Shown one piece after another: positions 49,706 through 58,127 of a stretch of 64,000 bases of DNA. The translations under genes were made by a program, and so were the position numbers. This stretch comes from Rugosibacter aromaticivorans. Its GTDB lineage: Bacteria > Pseudomonadota > Gammaproteobacteria > Burkholderiales > Rhodocyclaceae. The stretch lies in assembly GCF_000934545.1 (NCBI RefSeq), contig NZ_CP010554.1, positions 930,001 through 994,000 of the forward strand, in the 5' to 3' direction. Positions within the stretch are counted from its first letter, which is position 1, and each line of letters starts with the position of its first letter. The notes under the pieces were generated by a model that saw nothing but the letters and a program-made list of their open reading frames with translations, was not told where the DNA came from and did not search any database.

Positions 49706-52462
49706 ATGAATGATTTGCTGCACAACCAGAAAGGCACCGCTGCCACTCCCGTCGAATGCCTCGGCCAGACTTTCCCGAGCGACCAGGCACGCCGAGAGCA
49801 TTTTTTGAACTTGCTGCGCGAGAAGCTGAAAGATCCTGAGTTCCGCAAGATCGAAGGGTTTCCGGTGGGCACGGACGAAGACATCCTCGCGCTTTCCGAT
49901 CCGCCGTATTACACCGCTTGCCCGAATCCGTTTCTGGAAGACTTTGTCCGCCTCTACGGCAAGCCCTATGACCCAAGCGTACCCTACAACACCGAGCCGT
50001 TCGTGGCGGATGTGAGCGAGGGAAAGAATGACCCGATCTACAACGCCCACAGCTACCACACAAAGGTGCCGCACAAAGCAATCATGCGGTACATCGACCA
50101 CTACACGAAGCCGGGGGACCTGGTCTTCGATGGCTTTTGTGGAACAGGCATGTCTGGTGTGGCAACCGCACGCTTAGGGGATTCACTAGATAAGCGACTC
50201 AACAGAAAGTGCGTTTTGGTAGACCTGTCGCCAATAGCTACATTCATAGCAAGGAATCTAAATGGCTCTTTGGATTCAATAGGGTTTCTGGAGTCGGCCA
50301 AGCAAATCGTCGCCGATGTTGCATTGGCCCAGCCCGGGCTATATGCAACAAACCACACCGGATGGAAAGTTCGTGACCGAAAGTCCGTCCCCCACCGGCA
50401 CTACGGTCATCCGAGCAATGTACGCGGCGAAGTTGAATTCGTTCTGTACTCCGACGTTGTAGCGTGCCCTAATTGTGGCGCTCAGCATCCCTTCTATGCA
50501 ATCGCGGTTGATGAAATCGAGGATTCTTTGCGCTCAGAAATAAAATGTCCCACATGTGGTGTTGTGGCAAGGGAAGCAGAATGGGACGCCTGTTTTGAGA
50601 CCAATGTGGACCCACTACTCAATGAGCCCCACAAGCAAGCAAGAACGGTCCCCGTACTGATCAACTACTCCGTGGGGACGAGCAGATACGAAAAGATACC
50701 CGACGAAGATGATTTGGCAACCATTGCATCTGCTCTACAAGTAGTGCAATCCGTGGGTTTCCCGATTGCGAAGCTCATACCTGGAAAAGAAACACAGAGA
50801 AACGTGCCTCGGGGAATCACTCATTTGCACCATTTCTTCACTCCGCGTGAATTGTTGTGTGTCGCGCTACTCTTGAAGCGAATTTCAGCAATCAGCGATG
50901 CACGTGTGAGACATCCACTTCTCTTTGCGCTAACCGCATGTCTTCCATACGCCTCCCGTATGCGCCGGTTTCGCGCCGACCGCAAGGGTGGCGGCCCACT
51001 CTCGGGGACGTTGTACGTTGGCTCATTGATCACACCTCCAAACGTCTTGAATTCTTTTTTGAGAAATGCAGAGACGATCGCTTCTAGCCTTGCTTATCAA
51101 CGTACCTGCAATCGAGAAAACTTCATTTCCACGCAAAGTGCGACAGCTTTGCCGAACATCCCTGATGGTTGCATCGACTACATTTTTGTCGATCCGCCCT
51201 TCGGGAAGAACTTCGATTACTCGGAGCTGAATTTCTTTTGGGAAGCCGTTCTTAGAGTTGTAACGAGACAGGGAGCCGAGGCAATCGTCAGTACGTCTCA
51301 AGAAAAGGAGCTTGATGACTATCGAGGACTCCTCACGAGCAGCTTTAAGGAGTTTTTCCGCATTTTGAAGCCAGGGCGCTGGATGACCGTTGAGTTCTCC
51401 AATACCCAAGCAGCAGTTTGGAATGCAATCCAAACCGCTTTACAAGAAGCTGGTTTCGTCGTCGCGAATGTGTCAGCGCTCGACAAAAAACAGGGTAGTT
51501 TCAAGGCAGTTACTACCACGACAGCAGTGAAACAAGACCTCATCATCTCCGCCTACAAGCCAAATGGCGGTCTAGAAGATCGATTCACCAAGGCGGGTGG
51601 CAGTGAAGACTCTGCTTGGGACTTTGTCCGCACCCATTTGAAATATCTACCCACAGTTAAGGGGAAAGGCGGTGGACTAGAGTTCATCGCCGAGCGAGAC
51701 CCGCGGATTATTTTTGATCGCATGGTGGCGTGGTTCGTCCGACATAACTTCCCCGTTCCAATGTCCACCCAAGAATTCCAGGCGGGGTTGAAACAGCGTT
51801 TCCCTGATCGTGACGGTATGGTGTTTCTGTCGGAGCAAGTAACCGAGTACGACAAAAAGCGGATGCAAGTTACCCAGGCACCGCAGATGGAAATGTTTAT
51901 CTCCGATGAGCGCAGCGCGATTGATTGGTTGACGGACTTCTTAAAGAGGCGGCCATCGACCTACCAGGAGATTCACCCGGAGTTCATCAGCCAGCTTGGC
52001 GCAGGGTGGAAGAAGCATGAGGCTAAGCCAGAGCTTGCAGCGCTCCTTGAGGATAACTTTATCCAATATGACGGCACAGGTGATGTGCCCAGCCAAATCC
52101 ACAGCCTGCTGTCCACCAACTTTAAGGATCTGCGTGGGCTGGAGAAGAACGATCCGCGTCTCATGACCAAGGCGAAAGATCGTTGGTACGTGCCTGACCC
52201 GAATAAAGCACAAGACTTGGAGAAGAAACGCGAGAAGGCGCTGCTGAAAGAGTTTGACAGTTACCGAGCTTTCACGGGAAGAAAGCTCAAGGAGTTCCGC
52301 CTTGAGGCGATGCGCGCAGGCTTCAAGGCAGCGTGGGGAAACAAAGACTACAAAACTATTATCGCCATCGCTCAGAAGTTGCCAGAGGATACGCTGCAGG
52401 AAGACGAGAAGCTCCTGCTTTGGTATGACCAGGCGCTGACCCGCTCGGAGGTTGGGGCCTAA
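49706..52462 (+). CDS. pglX: BREX-3 DNA methyltransferase (PglXI-like)
   Basis: A 918-residue amino-methyltransferase. LSDPPYYTACPNPFLEDF (residues 64-81) then KPGDLVFDGFCGTGMSGVATARLGD (about 135-159) give the beta-type order of catalytic DPPY before the SAM motif. A zinc ribbon follows (CPNCGAQHPFY, then IKCPTCG). A second catalytic-like motif FVDPPFGKNFDYSELNFFWE lies near residue 495. It should mark host sites so that the BREX machinery attacks unmarked DNA. The base composition of roughly 50,150-51,650 looks AT-richer than the flanks, suggesting an exchanged specificity region. Confidence 0.82.
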   Translation: MNDLLHNQKGTAATPVECLGQTFPSDQARREHFLNLLREKLKDPEFRKIEGFPVGTDEDILALSDPPYYTACPNPFLEDFVRLYGKPYDPSVPYNTEPFVADVSEGKNDPIYNAHSYHTKVPHKAIMRYIDHYTKPGDLVFDGFCGTGMSGVATARLGDSLDKRLNRKCVLVDLSPIATFIARNLNGSLDSIGFLESAKQIVADVALAQPGLYATNHTGWKVRDRKSVPHRHYGHPSNVRGEVEFVLYSDVVACPNCGAQHPFYAIAVDEIEDSLRSEIKCPTCGVVAREAEWDACFETNVDPLLNEPHKQARTVPVLINYSVGTSRYEKIPDEDDLATIASALQVVQSVGFPIAKLIPGKETQRNVPRGITHLHHFFTPRELLCVALLLKRISAISDARVRHPLLFALTACLPYASRMRRFRADRKGGGPLSGTLYVGSLITPPNVLNSFLRNAETIASSLAYQRTCNRENFISTQSATALPNIPDGCIDYIFVDPPFGKNFDYSELNFFWEAVLRVVTRQGAEAIVSTSQEKELDDYRGLLTSSFKEFFRILKPGRWMTVEFSNTQAAVWNAIQTALQEAGFVVANVSALDKKQGSFKAVTTTTAVKQDLIISAYKPNGGLEDRFTKAGGSEDSAWDFVRTHLKYLPTVKGKGGGLEFIAERDPRIIFDRMVAWFVRHNFPVPMSTQEFQAGLKQRFPDRDGMVFLSEQVTEYDKKRMQVTQAPQMEMFISDERSAIDWLTDFLKRRPSTYQEIHPEFISQLGAGWKKHEAKPELAALLEDNFIQYDGTGDVPSQIHSLLSTNFKDLRGLEKNDPRLMTKAKDRWYVPDPNKAQDLEKKREKALLKEFDSYRAFTGRKLKEFRLEAMRAGFKAAWGNKDYKTIIAIAQKLPEDTLQEDEKLLLWYDQALTRSEVGA

Positions 52463-55366
52463 ATGGATCGCAGCAGCGGATTCGCTTCCAGCCTGGGGGT
52501 GGGCGACTGGTGCTGGTTCACACGGCATGCGTCGCCTTGCCGCGTGGTGGATCGCCAGGACGTGTGGGGCGAAGTGAGCTTGCGCGTTTGGCTGCCTGCC
52601 AAGGATGCGGTGGTGCGTGCGCGTGCGGCTGATCTAGCACCACTTGCGGGTATCCGCCCATCCCTGGAGCAGATCCTGCACACGGCGGCCGCAGCCAAAC
52701 TGCTGGATGCGCTGGAAGACAACCTGCTACTGGCGCCGATCCAGTCCAGCGTAGTGCCGTTGCCCCACCAGCTTTATGCGTTGAACCGTGCCATGAGCCG
52801 GGACCGTATCCGGTATTTGTTAGCGGACGAGGTGGGGTTGGGCAAGACCATTGAGGCCGGGCTGATCCTGCGCGAGTTGAAGCTGCGTGGCATGGCGCGG
52901 CGCATCCTGGTGGTCGCGCCCAAAGGACTGGTGCGTCAGTGGCAAGCGGAAATGCGTCTGCACTTTGGCGAGAAGTTTCAGTTCATCGAGCCTGCCGAAC
53001 TCGCTGCCTTCCGGCAATGGCGAGTCAATGCAAATGCGGAAGAAGACAACCTATGGCGCGTGCACGACCAGGTGATCTGCTCGCTCGATTCGGTCAAGCC
53101 GCTGGAAGGTCGGCGCGGCTGGAGCCTGGAGCAACTGAACAACTACAACCGCGAGCGCTTCGAGGATTTGATCTCGGCCTCGTGGGACTTGGTGATAATC
53201 GACGAATCTCACCGCTTGGGTGGCAGTACCGAGCAAGTGGCACGCTACAAGCTCGGTGCGGCGCTTGCTGAGGCCGCACCCTACCTGCTGTTGCTTTCGG
53301 CCACACCTCATCAGGGCAAGACGGACCAGTTTCTGCGGCTGATGCAGCTCATCGACCGGGATTCGTTCCCCGATGAAGGCAGCGTCACGCAAGATCGTGT
53401 CCGGCCTTTCGTCATTCGCACGGAGAAGCGAGTCTCGATTGATGCCGAGGGGCAGCCGCTGTTCAAGCCCAGGATGACCCGCTTGCAGGCCGTGGCGTGG
53501 CAGTCGCGTCACGCCGCACAGCAGCGCTTGTACGAGGCGGTCACCGATTACGTGCGCCATGGCTACAACCAAGCGATGGCGTCCAAGCAGCGGCACATTA
53601 GCTTTTTGATGATCCTGATGCAGCGGCTTGTCACCTCAAGTACGGCAGCCATCCGCACCACGCTGGAGCGGCGGCTGGTGGCACTGGAATCGCCGCAGCC
53701 GCAAGCATCGTTGTTCGAGTCTGCCTTTGACCAGGGGGAGCCCGAAGAGTGGGCCGAGTTGGACGGACAGGCGCAAGTGGATATCGCCGTGCAGGTGAGC
53801 GCCGATACTCTGGAAGCAATCGCACGGGAGAAGTCCGAAGTCGAGATGCTGCTCGATCTGGCGCGGGAGACGGAGGCGGCCGGCACGGACGCCAAGGCGG
53901 AAACTCTGCTGGAGCTGATCTACAAGCTGCAGCAGGAAGAAAACGACCCATCGCTCAAGGTATTGATCTTCACCGAGTTCGTGCCGACCCAGGCGATGCT
54001 AGCCAGCTTTTTGGCGAGTCGCGGCTTCTCGGTAGCACTGCTCAATGGCGGAATGGATCTCGATGCGCGTGCTAAGGCACAACAGGCATTCGCACGCGAC
54101 ATTCGAGTGCTGGTCTCGACCGACGCAGGTGGTGAGGGGCTGAACTTGCAATTCTGCCACGTCATCGTCAATTTCGACATGCCGTGGAACCCGATGCGGA
54201 TTGAGCAGCGCATTGGCCGTGTGGACCGTATCGGCCAACGCCATGTAGTTAGAGCGATCAACTTTGTCCTGGAAGACACAGTCGAGCATCGTGTGCGCCA
54301 GGTGCTGGAGGAAAAGCTCGAAGTTATCGCGCATGAGTTTGGCGTCGACAAAGCATCCGATGTGATGGACTCGGTGGAGTCCGAGCCCTTGTTCGATGAT
54401 CTGTTTGTTCATGGCCTTCAGAACCCGGAGTCCATCGAGCAGGAGTGCGATGCCGTGATTACACAGATCAAGGAAAAGATCGCAGACGCCAAGCAGAGCA
54501 CGGATCTGCTGACCGATGGTCATGCGCTTGAGGCGGATGACGCCCGCAAGTGGCGCGACCATCCGGCACAGTTCTGGTTGGAACGCGCGATTACCAGCGG
54601 TTTGCCGGCGCGTGGTGGCTCAGCCGTGAAGGTGGATCAAGCGTGGCGCGTGAAATGGGTGGATGGCAGCGAGTCGGCGCAGGTGTGCTTCGATGCCCGA
54701 ACCGCCGAGCAGAACCCGGAGCTGGAGTGGATAACGCTGGAAGACCCACGGGCGCGGGCTTTGATCAGCGAACTGCCACGTTGTGTCGCCGGGCAGCCGT
54801 TACCGATCGTGCGCATTGGCGGGCTGCCGGACAGCATTCGCGGCGTCTGGTCGTTGTGGGAGATCAACCTTTCCGCAGAGGGGTTCAACCGCAGGCGCTT
54901 CCTGCCGCTCTTTGCTACCGATGATGGTCGCACCTTCGTGCCTACCGCGAAGCGCATCTGGGATCTGCTGCTGACTGAGCAGATCGAGATATTGGACGCG
55001 AGCGGGGTGGGCTCTGAGGTTGAGGGAAAGGGAGACGCCTGGGCTCGTTGGTTCGAGCAGTCCCAAGCTGCAGCGAGCACTCAAGGTGAGAGGCTGTTCT
55101 CCGAGTTGCTGGATGAGCACGGCACACGATTAAAGGAAGAGCGAGAGCGTGCGCAGTACGCCTACAACGCGCGCTATCAGGCGATTGGCCGCATTGGTTT
55201 GCCTGCGGTGCGGGAGCACCGCCGCAAGCGGCTTGAACAGGAACAACAGGCTCGCATGGCAGCGCTGGATGAAGCGTCGGCGTGCGTTCCTGATCTGAAC
55301 GCAGTGATGATGTTGCGAGTGGGCCCTTCAGGAGATGCTGGCGTGCGGGGAGTATACGCAACATGA
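52463..55366 (+). CDS. brxHII: BREX-3 helicase BrxHII
   Basis: A 967-residue SNF2/DEAD-like helicase. Motif I is YLLADEVGLGKTIEAGLIL, motif II VIIDESHRLGG, motif III LLLLSATPHQG; the second lobe has LVSTDAGGEGLNLQFCHVIVNFDMPWNPMRIEQRIGRVDRIGQ. It is the helicase of the type 3 set. It begins on the base after the pglX stop and overlaps pglZ by four bases (ATGA), so the three are one translation unit. Confidence 0.87.
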   Translation: MDRSSGFASSLGVGDWCWFTRHASPCRVVDRQDVWGEVSLRVWLPAKDAVVRARAADLAPLAGIRPSLEQILHTAAAAKLLDALEDNLLLAPIQSSVVPLPHQLYALNRAMSRDRIRYLLADEVGLGKTIEAGLILRELKLRGMARRILVVAPKGLVRQWQAEMRLHFGEKFQFIEPAELAAFRQWRVNANAEEDNLWRVHDQVICSLDSVKPLEGRRGWSLEQLNNYNRERFEDLISASWDLVIIDESHRLGGSTEQVARYKLGAALAEAAPYLLLLSATPHQGKTDQFLRLMQLIDRDSFPDEGSVTQDRVRPFVIRTEKRVSIDAEGQPLFKPRMTRLQAVAWQSRHAAQQRLYEAVTDYVRHGYNQAMASKQRHISFLMILMQRLVTSSTAAIRTTLERRLVALESPQPQASLFESAFDQGEPEEWAELDGQAQVDIAVQVSADTLEAIAREKSEVEMLLDLARETEAAGTDAKAETLLELIYKLQQEENDPSLKVLIFTEFVPTQAMLASFLASRGFSVALLNGGMDLDARAKAQQAFARDIRVLVSTDAGGEGLNLQFCHVIVNFDMPWNPMRIEQRIGRVDRIGQRHVVRAINFVLEDTVEHRVRQVLEEKLEVIAHEFGVDKASDVMDSVESEPLFDDLFVHGLQNPESIEQECDAVITQIKEKIADAKQSTDLLTDGHALEADDARKWRDHPAQFWLERAITSGLPARGGSAVKVDQAWRVKWVDGSESAQVCFDARTAEQNPELEWITLEDPRARALISELPRCVAGQPLPIVRIGGLPDSIRGVWSLWEINLSAEGFNRRRFLPLFATDDGRTFVPTAKRIWDLLLTEQIEILDASGVGSEVEGKGDAWARWFEQSQAAASTQGERLFSELLDEHGTRLKEERERAQYAYNARYQAIGRIGLPAVREHRRKRLEQEQQARMAALDEASACVPDLNAVMMLRVGPSGDAGVRGVYAT

Positions 55367-57357
55367 GTCTCTGGATTGATCGAATTCTCGGTGAGTTTCC
55401 GTCCGACCTGGCCCGGTTGTGGGTGGCGGCCGACCCTGACGGTGTTTTGCTCGATGAGCAGATACTATCGCTGCTGCGCGAGCGCGGATTCGAAGTGTTG
55501 CCGTTTGAAGATTCAGTGGCGTTTCGGGCGGAGTATGAGGAACGCTACCGCGAGGCATGGGACCGCGACGAGGAAGGGCCGGCCCGTGCGCTGGTACTGC
55601 ATCTGCGCTCTGCGGAAACGGGAGATTTGCCGTGGGACTACCTTCGCCATGCACGGATCGTTCCTCTGAGCCTCGCGAACCTGTTTTCCAAGCTCAGTTA
55701 CGGTGTGGTCCGACAGATCGGCGCTGAACATCTGGAGGCTTTGTTTGAGGCGCAGTCCAAGCATGCGTCGCAGTCTCTGGGTGAGGCAGCAACGAAAGAT
55801 TTTGTTTTGACCCATATTTTCCGCATCGGTCCGCACCTGATTTCGCGACCGGAGGATTTGTGGCGGGAGCTGCTCCGCCTACATTACCGCAATGCGGGCC
55901 TGTCACCCGTTCTGGCTGTGCATGTAGCGCAGATTCTTGGCGAGCGGGACGTCTTCAAGGGCCTGCCTATCGCTGAGCTTTTCGCATCCAAGAGCACGCT
56001 ACTACGCATCGTGCAAGATGCTTGGTACCGCTATCTGGAGCGCAACGGCGTAATCGGTTCTCGCTTGAGCGAACCGTCACATGAGGAATACGTCGCTAGG
56101 ATCGAAGTGCCGTTCGATCACCCCGATGTGCGAGCGATCATTGATTCGATGTTCATGGATGGCACGCTGCATCCCCTGTCAGTGCAGGGCGTGCCGACGG
56201 GGATCCCAGAATGGGCGAAGGTGGGCGTCGTTCAAGACCCGGCTGCATTGCGGAACCTCGTGCTGGAAGGGATCAAGGGCCTGCTCGACAGCTTGCCGAC
56301 ACTTGAATCCTCCCATCGTGATTGGAGCCAGATGGCGCGACGCTTCGGCGAAATTCTGGCGCGTTTTCATGGGCTGGATGTGGCGCGGGCGGATAGTATT
56401 CGTGAGAGCGTTGCGGAGTTGCAGCGACTTGCGGACGAACGTCTGCATGCCTGGGTGGCGAAACACTATGCCGATCTGCCCTCGCTTCCGGTGGCAAAGG
56501 GGCCGGTCATGGTCCACCACGTTCCTCGGTTCCTGTCCATGCGCCGCGGCGCCGGCGAAGACAAGGTAGCACTCCTGTTATTCGACGGTCTGGCGGTTGA
56601 CCAGTGGATTCAGATTCGTGAACGCGTCGCTAAGTATTCGCCGAAGATCGGTTTCGAGGAAGGTGCGTGCTTCGCATGGCTCCCGACGCTGACATCCGTT
56701 TCGCGGCAGGCATTGTTTTCCGGGCTCAAACCCCGAGAATTTGCCGACTCCATTGAGACGACGGCGCAGGAACCATCGCAGTGGTCGCGTTTCTGGCAAG
56801 ACCAGGGATTGAGAGCCAACGAGGTGATGTACCGCAAGGGCATCAAACGCACAGATCAGCTTGAAGAACTGGACACAGCATTGTCCAACTCGGCCATCAA
56901 AGTGGCAGGTCTGGTAGTGGATACGGTGGACGAGATCGTGCATGGTGCGATCCTTGGCAAGCGCGGCATTGCAAATCAGATCGATAGTTGGTGTGAGTCT
57001 GGTTTTGTCGACAGCTTATTTGCCCTGCTCCTCGGCAGGGGCTATCACGTCTATCTGACATCTGATCACGGCAATGTGGAAGCGGTTGGCGTCGGGCGCC
57101 CCAACCAGGGTGTGGTCGCAGAGACACGTGGTGAGCGGGTCAGGGTCTATCGCAGCGAAGCATTGCTGTCTGAGTCGGCAGTTGTGTGCCCTGGGGCCAT
57201 CAAGTTGGAGATCGCTGGATTGCCTGCAAACTTCATGCCGCTATTCGCAGGTGCGAGAACAGCCTTTGTGACACAGGGAGAGCAGCTTGTCGTTCACGGC
57301 GGGATATCCGTGGAAGAGCTGATCGTACCTTTTGTCAAAGTAAGTTACGTGAATTGA
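55363..57357 (+). CDS. pglZ: BREX-3 alkaline-phosphatase-fold protein PglZ
   Basis: A 664-residue protein. The PglZ domain in the second half carries KVALLLFDGLAVDQWIQIRERV with the metal-binding Asp, the Thr/Ser-rich FAWLPTLTSVSRQALFSG, and HVYLTSDHGNVEAVGVG with the D-H-G metal ligands. PglZ is the common marker of all BREX types; it is a metal-dependent phosphatase/nuclease-like fold. The N-terminal 370 residues are the type-specific region. Confidence 0.9.
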   Translation: MSLWIDRILGEFPSDLARLWVAADPDGVLLDEQILSLLRERGFEVLPFEDSVAFRAEYEERYREAWDRDEEGPARALVLHLRSAETGDLPWDYLRHARIVPLSLANLFSKLSYGVVRQIGAEHLEALFEAQSKHASQSLGEAATKDFVLTHIFRIGPHLISRPEDLWRELLRLHYRNAGLSPVLAVHVAQILGERDVFKGLPIAELFASKSTLLRIVQDAWYRYLERNGVIGSRLSEPSHEEYVARIEVPFDHPDVRAIIDSMFMDGTLHPLSVQGVPTGIPEWAKVGVVQDPAALRNLVLEGIKGLLDSLPTLESSHRDWSQMARRFGEILARFHGLDVARADSIRESVAELQRLADERLHAWVAKHYADLPSLPVAKGPVMVHHVPRFLSMRRGAGEDKVALLLFDGLAVDQWIQIRERVAKYSPKIGFEEGACFAWLPTLTSVSRQALFSGLKPREFADSIETTAQEPSQWSRFWQDQGLRANEVMYRKGIKRTDQLEELDTALSNSAIKVAGLVVDTVDEIVHGAILGKRGIANQIDSWCESGFVDSLFALLLGRGYHVYLTSDHGNVEAVGVGRPNQGVVAETRGERVRVYRSEALLSESAVVCPGAIKLEIAGLPANFMPLFAGARTAFVTQGEQLVVHGGISVEELIVPFVKVSYVN

Positions 57358-57362
57358 ACTGG

Positions 57363-58085
57363 ATGAATTCAACCGCCCCTCAAATTGGCTTCGACCGCTT
57401 CATTCAGCTTGAATGGGCTGTTGCAGCACTGAAAGTTCGTGCCGGGACTGCCAGTCTCGATGACCTGAATGAACTGCTTGATGCTGTTGGCCTTGGTGTG
57501 GCGGCCAGAAAGAAGACGCGCACTGTATTGAATCGACTCTGGCTTGAGCCACGCACAGAGCTTGTCGAGTTCGCCAATCGTGGTGCTGAAATCTTTAAGA
57601 CGAATCCTGACGTGGCTGTGTCGGCATTGAATTGGGGCATGAGCATCTCGACCTATCCCTTCTTTGGAAAAGTGGCCGAGCTGGTGGGCCGCTTATCCGC
57701 GTTGCAGGGCGACTGTACTTCGGCAGAAGTACATCGTCGGATGAGTGAGATCTACGGCGAACGCGAAGGCACTTATCGCATGACCAACATGGTTCTGCAG
57801 TCACAGGCCAGTTGGGGTGCCATAGAGCGGGTGGATAAAGGCAAGCGGCTGATTCGTCGCGCACCAACGGCGTTGGACAACGAACTGGCTGTCGCGTGGC
57901 TGGTTGAGGCTGCGCTTAGGTATACGGGAAAGTCCGTGTCCGTCCCGAGCCTGCAATCGATGGCGGTGATTTATCCGTTCGTTCTCAATCAACCGCTGGC
58001 TTACGTCGTGTCAAACAGTCCGAAACTGGAGCTTCGGTCGGAAGGGTCGAGCAACCAGTTTGTCGCTCTGCGCGAGACTATTTGA
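57363..58085 (+). CDS. BREX-cluster protein of unknown function, at the position of brxA
   Basis: A 240-residue protein starting five bases after the pglZ stop. It begins MNSTAPQIGFDRFIQLEWAV and includes VHRRMSEIYGEREGTYRMTNMVLQSQASWGAIERVDKGKRLIRRAPTALDNELAVAWLVEAALRYTG, which has the look of a winged-helix and a helical C-terminal part. In published type 3 loci brxA follows pglZ, but I do not recognise the BrxA (NusB-like, DUF1819) pattern, and this may be a different accessory protein. Confidence 0.5.
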   Translation: MNSTAPQIGFDRFIQLEWAVAALKVRAGTASLDDLNELLDAVGLGVAARKKTRTVLNRLWLEPRTELVEFANRGAEIFKTNPDVAVSALNWGMSISTYPFFGKVAELVGRLSALQGDCTSAEVHRRMSEIYGEREGTYRMTNMVLQSQASWGAIERVDKGKRLIRRAPTALDNELAVAWLVEAALRYTGKSVSVPSLQSMAVIYPFVLNQPLAYVVSNSPKLELRSEGSSNQFVALRETI

Positions 58086-58127
58086 GGACAGCTGCATCGC
58101 ATCAATAAATCGGAAGGGTATTGAAGC

